DNA of 64,000 bases from NCBI RefSeq assembly GCF_001522545.3, contig NC_031776.1, positions 21,533,511-21,597,510 of the forward strand. Direction: 5' to 3'. Position 1 is the stretch's first letter. Every line of letters starts with the position of its first letter. Shown piece after piece: positions 22,001 to 34,900 of the stretch. Made by a program: the position numbers and the translations under genes. This DNA is from Parus major. Taxonomy: Eukaryota; Chordata; Aves; Passeriformes; Paridae. Below the pieces are notes generated by a model that was not told the origin of the DNA, searched no databases, and saw nothing but the letters and a program-made list of their open reading frames with translations.

Positions 22001-25000
22001 TGCACCGTACAGATGTCAGAGACCCTTTTTTAGAGTGCTACAGAAGAGTATAATTTACCATTTACAATTTCAAGCAGTTGTCTTAACATTAAAGTACTGC
22101 TTATATTGTTTTGACATTGTTCCAGGAGCACACAGAGATTGCAGCAGGAGTCAAAGCCAAGCCAACACCCAAAGAAAGACATTCCTTGCTATCAACAAAC
22201 ATGCAATGTGGATATATCCACACTTCTTTCTTTGTCTTATTTCCCAAACCTGTTTCTAGTATTTCAGTGGGTCTGAATATGAGCATTTGAAAATGCATCA
22301 GGACAGAGACAGAGGCAGCACTACAGAAGTTGCCGTTGTCACATTTGAGTAAAAAAGGAGGTTGATATTAGCAAAAAGGTCTGTAATGCCTTTTATTATT
22401 TCTGAAAGTTATCTACCACATGCAGCAGAAGAAACAGAACAGTCTCTAAAATGCTATAATAACATCTAGGTATTTATTATGAATGGTGACACTTAAAGAG
22501 AGTCAAATGTAAGGCTCCCTATGTAATGTAAACCCTTCAAGCTCAATAAAAACCTCAAAACTTTGGAACTTGTGCCAAAGATTCATACAGAGATCATAGA
22601 AGAGATATAAAAAATACATATAAACTCAGCTGAGAGAGCATTTGATTTCATCTAAAGTTTACTGTGCAATACGAGTTTCATAATGTGCTGAAAGGTTAGG
22701 CCACTGCAGCTGGAAACAGGAAATCTAGAGCAACAATGGAGAAAAGCCATCTTTGTGTTCCCTTTTTGCTAAAAGCAAAATATTCTTTGATGTTTAAAAA
22801 TAATTAAGTCCTCAATATCCATTTAAAAAAACAAGGCAGCAAATTAAGTAAGTGTCCATGAAGAAAAGACCATCCAGATGGAGTTAATGCAAAGCTAAAT
22901 TGAAGTTACTGCTTAAAGACCTCTCTGGATATAGTGTCTCTTTATCTAAATCAGTTGCTGGATGCTTGTCACCTCCCCTTTGCATTTCAGTGACTTTTTT
23001 CATAGCCATGCATGGGACCAACTCATCAAACTAAACTTGTATCTGTCTAACTAAACTGTATCTTGTGAATCTGTCAAAAAATAATCATTTGGCTTTTAGC
23101 TGCATTTATGTTAAAATATGCAATTTTCCAACTTTCTTCTCCATTAAACTATCTTTAAATGTGTCCAGATCTGATTTTTTAGATGATTAGCAGGCACTTA
23201 ACTCAAACCAGAGCCATGTTCTGATATTAAACTTAACAGTAGGGTCTAGGTAGCACTGAAATCTTTGTCTGCTGGCTGCTTTGTGGGTACCATGATTTTC
23301 TTGGAGAGAGTCCTCTCCCTCAGGAAATAACTGCTCCTGTAACTCCTGTAAGCCTTCATGTGGCTGCTGGGTTTGGTTTGGTTGATTTTTATTTTTTTTC
23401 CTATAAGAACTTAGGTATTGTAAGCACCCAAGTTGCAAGGTTAAAAATGTAATAAATAACTAGTGATCTCTGTTCAGATGTCCCAGTTTCAAAGTCATTG
23501 CTGGAGGAAGCAGAGAAAAGCAGAAGTTACCATATCCAGATCCTCTTTCTACTCTCATGAGATGCTGTAGGTAGCAAATCCTTTTCCATCATTCCCTTTG
23601 TGCTCACTGGCATATGTGGATGCACTCAACTTAGCCAGAAAAACAGGATTACAACGTGTTGAATGCAAAAGGAGGAAGGTTGCTCATGCAAAGTATCTAT
23701 TTCATGTGGTGAGAAGAACAGAGATGGGGTGGAGATTTATGGATAGACAGGTGTTGACACTTTCTACAGGCATTGCTTTTGTTAAAAATATATGGGTGTA
23801 AGGGCAAAAAAAATTATCTGCTGATAAGCAACAAAGACTCCTGCTAGAAATACAAGGCTCTTAGTCATGATGTTGGCACCTTGAAAGGCTTTTTGTTAGG
23901 AAAGGCAAAGTAGTCCTCTTGGAAGCAAAAGGCTGCAATGCATTACTGTGAGCTCTGTGGCTGGGCCTTCCTGTATCTGAAACTGTGTTTGGTTATCTCT
24001 ACAGGCATGGTTGAAATTTGTTCAGCCATTAGTTCTGCTTTGAAGTGAGCTGTAGGCATTCACAGGGACATACAATGCTTGTGACTTGCAATACAGAAAC
24101 TACTCACTGGTTATGCTGAGTGATGGCTGCTGTGCAGCTCATATTAAATGCAGAAGCCTCATTAATAAAGGATAAATCCTGTATAAAGTAGGCTTTGACA
24201 TTGTTACAACTTTGATAAGCTTTAACACAAACCCACTTTTTCAATAAGAGAAAACTGTATTAGAGTTCTATAGGTTATCACATGACATACACCAAATCTC
24301 ATTTTTTCCTGCATGTTCTTTCAAAAATTTTGTTTGGTTGGTGGGCTCACCAGGGATGTACATTTTGTATCTCCTCCTACAATAATGTATAACAGAATTT
24401 AAGTGTAGGACATGTGCATTATCCCAAACTGAAACTAAAAGGCACCAGTGTAAACTGCAATTTTTCCTATTCTTGGGCATTCTTTAATTTTTTAGCCAGG
24501 ATCAGGGTTTGAGTCTGCATTATCAAAGACACTATTTTATAAACCAAGAAACAAAAAAGGAGCTAAAATGAGAAGCACGTATCTGAAAGCATGTGTTACA
24601 TATGTTGAGATACCTTAGAGAACCTCCCCTCTATTAATACACATATTTGCTTATATATGTGTGGTAAGTAGGATGCTGGTAATTTCAGAATTGTTGGTAT
24701 GTATGCAGTAAATACGCGCTGCACACAATTAATTTCAAAGTGAAACTCTTCTACTAAACCATCCCCAAACTGGGACAGTCAGTACATTAATAATAACACA
24801 CATTTGGAAAGATTGATGGGAATGCAGGGTTCACACCTGCTTCTTGTTTTATTTTAAAAGAGACACACCATGCCACCACATATTTAATTTTAGTTTCAAT
24901 GGCTTGCTTTTGTATCAGGCTCACCAGCGGGGAATTTCTGGTTCACATTCTCTCTGTGAAGACTTCAAAGCTTTGCTCTTCCTGAAAAATGAATTATTTC

Positions 25001-25500
25001 TGGTAACAAAGATTTGATTTTTCTACATCTACAGACTCCTCTCTTCCTGAACCTGATTTCTGATTTTTCAAATAGCTCCTGCCTTGGCAGCCATGTGTTG
25101 CTCTGCTGCTTCCAGCAGGACAGAACATTTGTTAACTTGCAGGTGTCTGTTTTTGTTCACTGCATTTCCACTCAATTCCCAGCCTGGCACACCCTCAAAT
25201 CCTGTGTCCCCGGGTGTACACATTCCTACATGATGGGCACAATGCAAGTGCATGAAACAGACAGCACATTGCATTTCCCAGTTTTACGTAAATTTAGTGT
25301 TTCTTTCCCTGAACAATGGTTCTGCCAGGTCTAATCAAAATAGTTTTTCCTAGGGAAAAAAAAAAAGCTTTTTTTTGTGACTTTGCAAATCTTTTTTTTT
25401 AAATAGCTGGAGCCTGAGCAATACAGCCTGTCCAGGTAAACACTGAATCAGACAGCATGTAGCTATAAACTTGATTTCATTTCACGTAGCTTCTACCAGT
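19093..25500. other. Intergenic, no gene seen
   Basis: About 6.4 kb from the CR1 3' end to the LY75 CpG island. Open frames are all short (up to about 106 codons at 25014-25334), unconnected by plausible splice phases and not like any family I know. It contains an A-rich simple repeat at 21665-21713. Distal regulatory elements of LY75 may lie here but nothing in the sequence identifies one. Confidence 0.5.
21665..21713. repeat. A/C-rich low-complexity
   Basis: Imperfect AAAACCC / CAAAA units, almost without G and T. Simple repeat. Confidence 0.75.
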
Positions 25501-25529
25501 TTTCTCTTCTTTCTCTTTTCTTCCTTCAG

Positions 25530-26870
25530 GCCGGTTGTTTCTCGCCACGTACGTGTTTTTACTTTTGGTTTCTGTAACTTCCTGTAGCCACCCGCAAAAT
25601 TTTGTCAGCAACAGTTACTTCAACTGCGCGGTGCCATCCCCTCCTCCCCACCCGCGGCAAGGACGGCTCAGACAATTGCAATTTTCGCAGCTCCTGCCTC
25701 GGGGATGGCACGTGGCCCCGCGGCCAGCGGGGATGGCGCATCGCAGCGTCATGTGTGTTCTTTGTACCGTTTTAAATATTTTACCTCAGCGTGTTTGTTA
25801 ATTTTAGGTTATTGTATTCACCGTTTGCCTTTTCGTCACTTCTGGCAGTTACGCGTTCCCCTTTTTCCCCAACTGAGCTTCTAAGTTTTCTTGTTTGTTT
25901 GTTTTAGTTTTAACTTTAATGACCGCGAGACAGCTCGATCTGCTTTTCCGGTTTTTCTTCGGGTTTTCCACTTTTTTTTTTTTTTTTNNNNNNNNNNNNN
26001 NNNNNNNNNNNNNNNNNNNNNNNNNNNNNNNNNNNNNNNNNNNNNNNNNNNNNNNNNNNNNNNNNNNNNNNNNNNNNNNNNNNNNNNNNNNNNNNNNNNN
26101 NNNNNNNNNNNNNNNNNNNNNNNNNNNNNNNNNNNNNNNNNNNNNNNNNNNNNNNNNNNNNNNNNNNNNNNNNNNNNNNNNNNNNNNNNNNNNNNNNNNN
26201 NNNNNNNNNNNNNNNNNNNNNNNNNNNNNNNNNNNNNNNNNNNNNNNNNNNNNNNNNNNNNNNNNNNNNNNNNNNNNNNNNNNNNNNNNNNNNNNNNNNN
26301 NNNNNNNNNNNNNNNNNNNNNNNNNNNNNNNNNNNNNNNNNNNNNNNNNNNNNNNNNNNNNNNNNNNNNNNNGGCCGCCCGCCGGGGGCCGAGGGGCAGG
26401 CGGGGCGCGGGTGCGCTGGTCCCGGAGCGCCCCGACGGGCGCCCGGGCGGGTCAGGGGGAGGTGTGACGGGCCTTCCGCCCCGGCGGCTCCTTCGGGCGC
26501 TGCGCGCTGGGTGCTAAAGTCCAACGCGTGGAAACAACCTGGGAAACTTAGAAGAAGAAGCGAAGAAGGCAGGAAAAAGCCCCCGGACCTTCCTCCCGGA
26601 GCGTGCGCTTGGCCTGGGGCGTCGCGAAAGCCGCCGCTGCCCCGCCGGCCGCGGCTGCCACGTTCGCAGGGGGTGCCCGCGGCGGCCGGGCCGGGCCGCG
26701 GCCTTTGGCCTGACAGCTCGGGGGCACGAATCACCCGAGGCCGGGCAGCCCCCGGCAGCGCGCCCCGCCGCCGCTGCTGGCCCGGCTGCGTATGTCCTGT
26801 ACTGCCTGTACAGCCCGGCGAGACATAGAAGGAGGCTCGCCTAGCCCGACAGGAAGCAGGTGGGAAAGTT
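25530..26870 (+). promoter_or_regulatory. LY75: CpG island, presumed LY75 promoter
   Basis: GC and CpG content rise from about 25550. They become extreme after the gap (26373-26830: dense CGCC, GCCGG, CGCGG) and fall away by about 26900. It lies about 1.7-3 kb upstream of LY75 exon 2 in a locus that is otherwise AT-rich, the expected place for the first exon and promoter. No TATA box is obvious, as is usual for CpG-island promoters. The transcription start cannot be placed, partly because 385 bases are missing. Confidence 0.7.
25988..26372. other. Assembly gap (385 N)
   Basis: Unresolved bases between a run of about 17 T and extremely GC-rich sequence. This kind of junction often fails in short-read assembly. 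Long open frames that cross it are artefacts. It probably hides LY75 exon 1, and its stated length may be an estimate. Confidence 0.95.
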
Positions 26871-28573
26871 TCACCTTGAGCTAGTTCTTGTAAGCCAGAG
26901 CCGCTAGCCTAGTCAGAGCTTCTGGGAAACGAGTTGAGCTCTTCGCTGAGTTCTACCTCGCATATTTTTTATAGCCTGTGATAGTAACAGGCTCAGGTTG
27001 GTAGCTGAAGATGTCACTAAAACTTCATGGCCAGAGCGCTGAACTGGAACTGTTACTAATAAATTGCTGCACAGACAGATTTGGTGAGATATCAGAAGTT
27101 TTCCAGGGAAGTTTTAAAAAGCGATTTTCCACTTGGTATCGGCATGACGGCTGTGGAGGCAGAAGTGAAAGAATCCGTGAGAAGAGGCTAAAAACTTGTT
27201 ACAAGAAATAAAAAACCAGGAAAAAAGTAATGAGTAATAAAAAGCAAAAGCAATATAGCGCTGAAAAAGCACAGGGTTAAAGGATACCACAAAAGCAGGT
27301 TTGGTTGTTGAAATGTCTTAATTTACAGGATGAAAGGGACAATTAGTTGAAGAGTGATACTTAAAAAAATTCACCGAGTAGGTGGGTGACTTACAGATTC
27401 TTCTTTACAGTGTGATAGCTAAGTACTATTTAAATACTGTTTGGCACTTACACAGTGGAAAATTCACGGGTACACTGGGAAGTAGTGGTAAAATTCACTG
27501 CATAACATCATTGAATATTTTCCTTCTTGTTCAGCCAAACCTATTAGTAAGTCATAACAGAAAAACACAGTAGGAATGTGATCAACAGTGCATTACTATG
27601 AAATACAAAATACTACTCAGCAGATTCCTTATTTAAGCAGCAAAATAATAGCCTTGTGGGTCTGGGACAGCCAAGGTCCATTTCAGCCTGATTAGCAAAA
27701 GTTCTGTGCTGTGGAGCCATCTTTATTGGGGCATGGAAATAGTTTTAGGGCATTTTTTCATGGTTCGCTTAAACCTACTGCTGCTTGTCAGAAGTGTTCT
27801 TATACTGACAGAGGTGTTAGATTAGTAGGGTGATCCATGTACTTTTTAAATGGTATACTATGCTTTATCAACTTTAATTTTTCTCTTTAATCACAAACTA
27901 TGCCAGAACTGAAAATGAAACTTATCACAACTGAAAATGAAAGTGGGGTCCCTATATAATTTTTAAAATTATACTCCTAATCTGTTGTGTGCTGTCTTTG
28001 GTGGGATACTCATTCTAAAACTCTCTCCTCAAAGGAGTTCCAGTTAACTTAGCAGTACTGCAGTTGCACCCACAGACTGGTTGAAATGTAAACCTCTCCT
28101 GCTGTGTATCATATATGATACAGAGTTTAAAATAAAGTGCTTAGTTAATGAAGATTATTATTAATTATATTTTATGGTGTCTGTTGTGTGTGTTACTGTG
28201 TTTGCAGATAGGCATGAAGACAAGATTCTTTACCCAGTAAGTCTGCAAATTAATTAGGGGCTGATGCAATCAGTATATGTTAAATATGAGTAAGAATTCT
28301 TAGAATTCTTGCTAGAATTGGACTTAGAACTCTCACTTTTTCTGTCCTCATTTTATAAAGACTTGGGAAGATCTCTTTTTCCCCAGAAGTTAAGACTCGA
28401 TAAAGAGCAGGAAAATGCACTGAATGTGGCTTCTACAAAAGAGGTGGTTTAACATATGAGCAGCAGTTGTGTCACTTTTCTGAAAGCATTTCTCAGAATG
28501 GGATTACCCTTTTAAAAATGACCTTCCTGTGAAAATGATACTGAATCATAGCCATATGTTTGTTCTTATGCAG
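26871..28573 (+). other. LY75: Presumed LY75 intron 1
   Basis: AT-rich non-coding sequence between the CpG island and exon 2, ending in the acceptor TTCTTATGCAG. No signal-peptide exon with a phase-1 donor was found in it. Confidence 0.5.
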
Positions 28574-28948
28574 GCAATGATGTTTTTACTATTCGCCATG
28601 ACAAACAGAACAAATGCATACAAGTTAAAAACTCACTGATAGTCATAGATGACTGCAGGGACACAAGTGAAGCTCTGTGGAAATGGGTATCCCAGAATCG
28701 CCTCTTTCACTTGGGGTCCAAGCAGTGCCTGGGACTGGATATATTCACCAAATCAGTGTCTCGCCTGAAAATGGTTGATTGTAACTCAGAATTGATGCTG
28801 TGGTGGCGATGTGCTGATGCTTCCATCATTGGTGCATCTCAGTATAAAGTGACTATCAAGAATAACTATGTGACTGCAAGCATAAATGCAACAGACCAGT
28901 GGAAAAGCAACAATTCCTCCAGTGACATATGTCGGTATCCCTACCATG
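28574..28948 (+). CDS. LY75: LY75 exon 2: cysteine-rich (ricin-type) domain
   Basis: 375 bp, phase 1 to 1, donor CATG|GTAAGT. The whole CysR beta-trefoil lies in one exon. It reads [47 protein letters not shown] and ends DICRYPYH. It follows the human order closely. The incoming codon needs one base from the unseen exon 1. Confidence 0.95.
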
Positions 28949-31900
28949 GTAAGTAAGTTTGCACTTTGGAGATTTTTTTTTTTTTATTTGTTAAGGGCTT
29001 TTTGAGTATGTCTGTGTGAATAAGTTCTTAAAATTAGTTACATGAAAAGATTGATCGGTAAAGAAATAGAATCTTGGATTATAGAGAGAAATTTTAAAGG
29101 TTTTTAATAAAAAATACCAGCACAACTGCAGAAGTTGTGTTATTGAGTGGCTTTCTTAGCAGGTTTAAATCCTCCCTGCCCCATATTTCAGTGCAAACCT
29201 ATTTAATTATTAAATAACAACAACCTTCTATCAGAACTGACACTGTTCTCCTCACCATGATGGGAATTTTCCTGTTAGCAGGGTTTGAAGATGTTTTCTT
29301 TTCTGGTAGGCTATACAGTCAAATTCAGAGCATGCTGCCAGCTCACAGCCTGCTGGACTGTGAACTTTGGTATGGTAGTCTGTGCACTTGCCACAGGAAC
29401 CAGTCTTGTCTGAAATCTCATGCTTGCTGGAAGAAGTGATGACAATGCATATTTACCTTTTCCCACTTCTGTATGTGTTGATTGTTAAGAGTCCTCCTTC
29501 TATAGGACTCTGCAAGGCACCTGGATTTTGATAGGACAATGAAAACAGCTTCTGCTGTTTCTCAGAAGAAAAAGTACAGAAAAATATTTCTCAATGTATT
29601 TTTTTTTCCAGTTCTGGCATTGCTGTATATTATCTGTAATAAGATATGGTATTATAAGACCACAAGTGTGATTTGCATGCATTTAGTTTAACTATGTCTG
29701 TACAAGCAGTAATGCTGATTTGCTGTACTTTCCATGTCAAAGCAAGGCAGATGTATTTACTTCTTTATTTTACTTCTTTTTTTTTTTTCTTTTTTCTGCA
29801 GAAGTTTATACCAAAGATGGCAACTCTTATGGTAAACCCTGTGAGTTCCCCTTTCTGTATAACAAAGTGTGGCATCATGACTGCATTCAGGATGAAATGC
29901 ACACGGGTGGGAAATGGTGCGCCACTTCTGAAGATTATTCTCGCGATGGAAAATGGGGAGTCTGCTTACAGCCAGGCATGTTGGGTTTCTAAATAGACAT
30001 CCTAAAAGCATTCTGTCACTTCTCTGATGTACAGCTCCACCTTCACGTGGCTGTTAAGCTGTGTAAAAGCTTTTTATTGCAGTGTTGGTTTACACTGCAA
30101 GTATTTGTGATTACCAATATAAAAATCAATAGATCTCAGTTTTATATTCAAAACCTTTTCTTTTGAAACTTTCATAATGTTTCTGTAGAGTTGTAGTTAC
30201 AAGTATCTTCTTCTTCCTTTAAACAGAGGATGGTTGTCATGATAGCTGGGAACATGATCCAGGGTCTGAAAATTGCTACCAGTTTAATACACAGTCTGCT
30301 CTTTCTTGGAAGGAAGCTTATATTTCATGTCAAAGGCAAGGAGGAGATTTACTTAGCATCCAAAATGCATCTGAGTTAAGTTACATACAAGGTAGGTGTA
30401 ATTATTCACATATGAATATTGGGAAATCTTTATAAAGTAGAGGCAGCACTTTAGTTTCTCTCCTAAATCTCTGGGTCAAAAGTTGATTGTACTTTAAGTA
30501 TTTTAGCTTTCATTTGTGTAGCAAAACTAAGGTGCTAGTCTCATTTTAGGGAGTTATTTAAATTTATCTGTATGATTTCTTTATAGCAGTTAGATGTTGT
30601 CCATATTGTTAATGAGGAATGTCCCCAAAATCTTAAATGCAGACCAGGGTGGCAGTTGGTGTTTTAGCAGCATGTTACTTTCTTGTTATGAAATTGTCCT
30701 CCCTGATGTTCAGTCTTGACCTGGAGAAATTATCCAAATGCCTTTGGGACTGTAAAACCAAAGGAGAAACATCTGAAGACGTTGTGAGGGAAGGTTTGCG
30801 TGGATTAATTCCCCCTCAGTTCAAGAAAGTTTGCATGTTTAATTATAGTAGCAATCTTTCTGTTCTGGAATGCATGCCATTTCAGAATGCATTTTTACTT
30901 TAAAGGAGATCAATAAAGGATGAACATTTTATACTTATTGTTTTCTTTTTTAAAAAATGTTTCTAGGCAAGGATGACATTGCAGAGATTTTCTGGATTGG
31001 CTTAAATCAACTGGATGTTTCTGGTGGTTGGCAGTGGTCAGATCACAAACCTTTGAATTTTCTCAACTGGCATCCAGGTACTGATATTTCTGGTGGTGTT
31101 GATAATATTCTCAACAGTAACTAGTATTAGGTTTTTTTTTCTATCTCATTCCATTTTCAGCAGCATCTTTACCTCCTAGCCAGTGAATCTTTCTGTTCTC
31201 ATTTTATATTTACAGTTGATTAGATCTCTAAAAAGATAAAACATAAATAGTATTTTTGAAGTCCATTTTAGTAAAGTATCCACAGCTTTCCTAGCTGCTA
31301 AATTCGCCTCCCACTGACAGAATGACACTGATTTCCCTCAAATATTCTGATTGTTTGTGTTCGCACAAGGACTGATGTTACTTAGAAGTTTAAGTTGTGT
31401 TTTTAAACTTAAAGGTTGCCTAAATTTGTTTCAAGGTGAAGATGAAAGAAGTATAAACCTTTGAAAAACCTATCTTAATTACTGCTAAGATGATAGTAAG
31501 ATTAGTGACACTATTTGGAATTTTCAGGATGAATTTGTAATGTTCTCACAAATATTTTGTGAATCTATGTGTATATGAGAATTCCAGAGCAATAGTCATC
31601 AGGAATGCTGAAACTAACGTTGTTCTGTCATTCAAGCTGAATTTGAGTTTTTTTAAGTGGACTTCTCCTTTTTCCTTTAGTTTCTAGCATAGTCCTGCAA
31701 CTGGAATTCTGTGAAAAGTTGAGAAGTGGTTTCTGTTACTTTTTTGACAGCTTTGCTAAGAAATTTCTGGATTTTCCAAATGTGCTCTGTCTTTTGGAAA
31801 CATTAAGAACTTTGCTGCTTGTAGTATTGACTGCACCCTCTTCTGGAGCTGTGACCACTCTGTAGGACTGTAATGCAGAGCTAGAGCCCAGACTATCCTG

Positions 31901-34900
31901 AGATACAGCGGCATAATTTAGTCTGCAGTCATGGCAGACATATTCATGTCTACCCATCTTGTGAAATTACCTACTGGTGCCTTACAGGAATTTTGATATG
32001 TGCAAGTTGAGCCCATTACTTTTCCTTTTACTTTACCCCTCTGAAAAGACCCTGTTCCTGTCCCACTGTTCTCTTTCATGGAGAACTGAGATTTAGCCTG
32101 AGCCTTTTTACTGTGAGCCTGAACGAACCCAGTACAGGGTATGAGGTGCTCTGTGTAGGGCACAATGTGGGTTTGCATTGAGGCTCAAAGAAAAACAGAG
32201 TCAAAAAGTTCCATTAGAAAGGTGCTCCAAGGGAAGCTGAAGACTGCAAAAAAGAGCTATTCTCTGTGCTGTTTTAAATCTGGGGCCTTGTCTAAGGTTT
32301 CTGTTTCGGTAGAGGTTATGGTTAGCATTGAGAGAAAGTGCAGTACTGTCTTTGGAGTAAGGGTGGAATGGGACTGCCAAAGGAAGCTGAGGGCTGCAAA
32401 AATGGCTCTCCCCTGAGATATTTCTAGTCTGGGAAAGTGCTCAGCCAAGGGTTTCTTGTATTGTAAATAGAACATTCCTCCTGGTTCTATGATTAAACAT
32501 TGGAAAAGAAGTCAAGATTCCTTGATTCTGAAACTTTGTCTCTTAGAAAAAAACATTCTGTGGGACCTGTGCTGGGACAGCTGCCCTCAGCTGATACAAA
32601 TTATGTTCTTCAAATACAAGGTGCTGTACTATCCAAAGAGTGCTATTTTTGTATTGAAAACCAGTAGTAAAAGGAAGCTGTCACTGCCTTACTGTTTGAT
32701 AACTTGTGCTGTTATATTTTTATTTGTTCCTGTCTATAGATATGGAGAGTTTATCCCCACTGGATGGGACAAGTTGTGTGGTGATGAATGCTGCTTCAGG
32801 TCAGTGGCAGAGTTACCACTGTGGGACTCAGCTTCCATATGCTTGCAAGAAGTCACTCAATAAAGTTTCAAGCATTCCAGGTAGGACAGTTTGCATTTTT
32901 GAGTTCTGTATGTTAATACAAGTATAATGTTGACTTATGGAGTCTTTCTTTTCCCTCCCAAGCCTTTTCAGGCATCTCTGCCAAAACATTTTCACAACAG
33001 CTTTGGGTTTTTTAGCAGAGCAGAAGCAAACTCTGTTTCTTCAGTGTCAAGATGATGCATCACAAATGGTTTTCATTATTTGCAGCTTTCTCATTCACAC
33101 ATAAAGCATTTTGCAGTGGTCTTGCCCTTTTCATCACATTTTCCTCCATGGCTTGTGCCTTCTTTCATGTATTACTGGAAGTCTGGAACTGGCAGTTGCA
33201 TCTCAAACCTTTCCACCTTTGCTTTAAGCCTGTTTCTCTTGCTCTTGGTGTGTATTGACATAAAATGAGGCTTACCTGGATCTTGGATCAAACTCTGTTG
33301 AATTAAAATAGAAGTAGTCAAATAACCTTACTGTCCTCTGAAACCAGGCCAAGCACTGCAAATCAGAACGCAGGGGTTGGTAGTTTGCTCAGTGTGTAAT
33401 CTTTACTGGACCCATAACAGCTCTTATAAGTGAATAACTCCTTTATCCCAACCTACACACACACACAGAGGCCTTCAGTGTTTACAGTGTTCAACCATAA
33501 CTGCTTCCATGCTCTTGGCCATTTATCTACACCTGAATGTCCAGCCCTTCCTATGTCCATGACCTCTTCTTCTATGTGTGCTTTGACCTTACCCAGTTCC
33601 CAGAGCTCCAGTTTGTAGGGCTCTTCTGCAAAAACTTTTACTTAAAGATAATTGTCCTTGAATGACAGGGAGAACTACAGGATAAGGGATGTGGAGAGTG
33701 TCTGGCTAAGGCATGTTCTCTCCAGCTCCCCCTGGGGAGGTGTGTGCATTTGAAGAAATGGTAATCAGTTTAAATTTAACTGAAGTGGTTCAAATTTTGC
33801 AGTGATGCTCTGAGAGCTAGTTATCAGTTAACAATTCTTGTCTGTTCTCTGGCTCCTCAGTGGGGTATGTAGAATTATTACCAGTGTTTATATAGTCCTT
33901 TATTCATTAAAAAACAAAATTCCTGTGGTTGGAGTGTTTTATAGTGTGTTTTGAACCAGAGGGGCTATTAGTATATACCTTTTCAGCACCCATTAAAACT
34001 AGTTAGAATTCTTGAATATCTTGAGAGGAAAAAAATCTTTAAAATTAAGCATTTTTTGAGTTGCAATGAATCAACTAGATGTCTTCAGCTGCTTTTAAAA
34101 TCCTGCTTACAATTTCTTTTGAGCCTTTCACTTACACTAAGACAAGCTTAATGTAATGCAGTCCTGCTTTTTACTTTCACTCACACTAACTTCTTTCTCC
34201 TTGCACCTGCTTCATGGCCCCAAAATATTATGAGTTCTCCTAATGCTGCATTGAAGTCTATTTGTTTGACTAAGCTGTGACCCTTTCTTACATGAGCCCT
34301 GAAGAGATGTGAACACATTCTGATTGCTGCCTTCTGGCTATTTTCAAGGTGCTGCTGACTTTAAAGCCAACATGTTGCACTAGGCAATGTGAAACCAAAG
34401 CCTCTAATTCTATTTCTCTTCATTTTTAGAGTTTTGGAGACACTTGGATACTCGCTGTGATCCAGGCTGGCTCCCCCACGATGGCTTTTGCTACATGCCT
34501 GTAAACAAGCAGGCACCTTGGAGTACAGCAGATGAGTTGTGCAAAGCAAATAAGAGTAACCTCATCAGTGTTCACTCATTAGCAGATGTTGAACTGGTTG
34601 TTACAAAGCTTCATAATGGTGAGTTGGGGTAGTTGTAAAAGTCAAGCACCAAATGCTGCACACCATGAATTACAAACTGCTTTCCATGTTCTAGCATAGG
34701 GTTGTTATAACCTCCAGCTTTCAAGTGTGGGTGTTAATGCTGAGCTTGTACTCAAGCTAGTGTTGAATGTTGCTGTGCAGATCCAGGCCTTCTGTGTTAG
34801 GACTTGTTCTGGTTCAGTCTATTAACTTATTTATTTACTGGGCTAACCTACTTCTAGTTTTTTAATACTTTATGTTTAATTTGCTGGTTCAAAGAGAATA

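Noticed and set aside
25916..26734. Long minus-strand open frame (272 codons), with plus-strand partners, spanning the gap
   Set aside because: Most of its length is N. The real parts are a poly-T run and GC-rich sequence with no protein family.
26511..26828. 105-codon open frame in the CpG island, considered as LY75 exon 1
   Set aside because: It has no hydrophobic signal segment, is proline/arginine-rich as any GC-rich frame would be, and has no phase-1 donor leading to exon 2.
26774..26859. Short frame MSCTACTARR... ending at a good donor (CAG|GTGGGA), considered as LY75 exon 1
   Set aside because: It has no signal peptide and ends in phase 2, while exon 2 needs phase 1.
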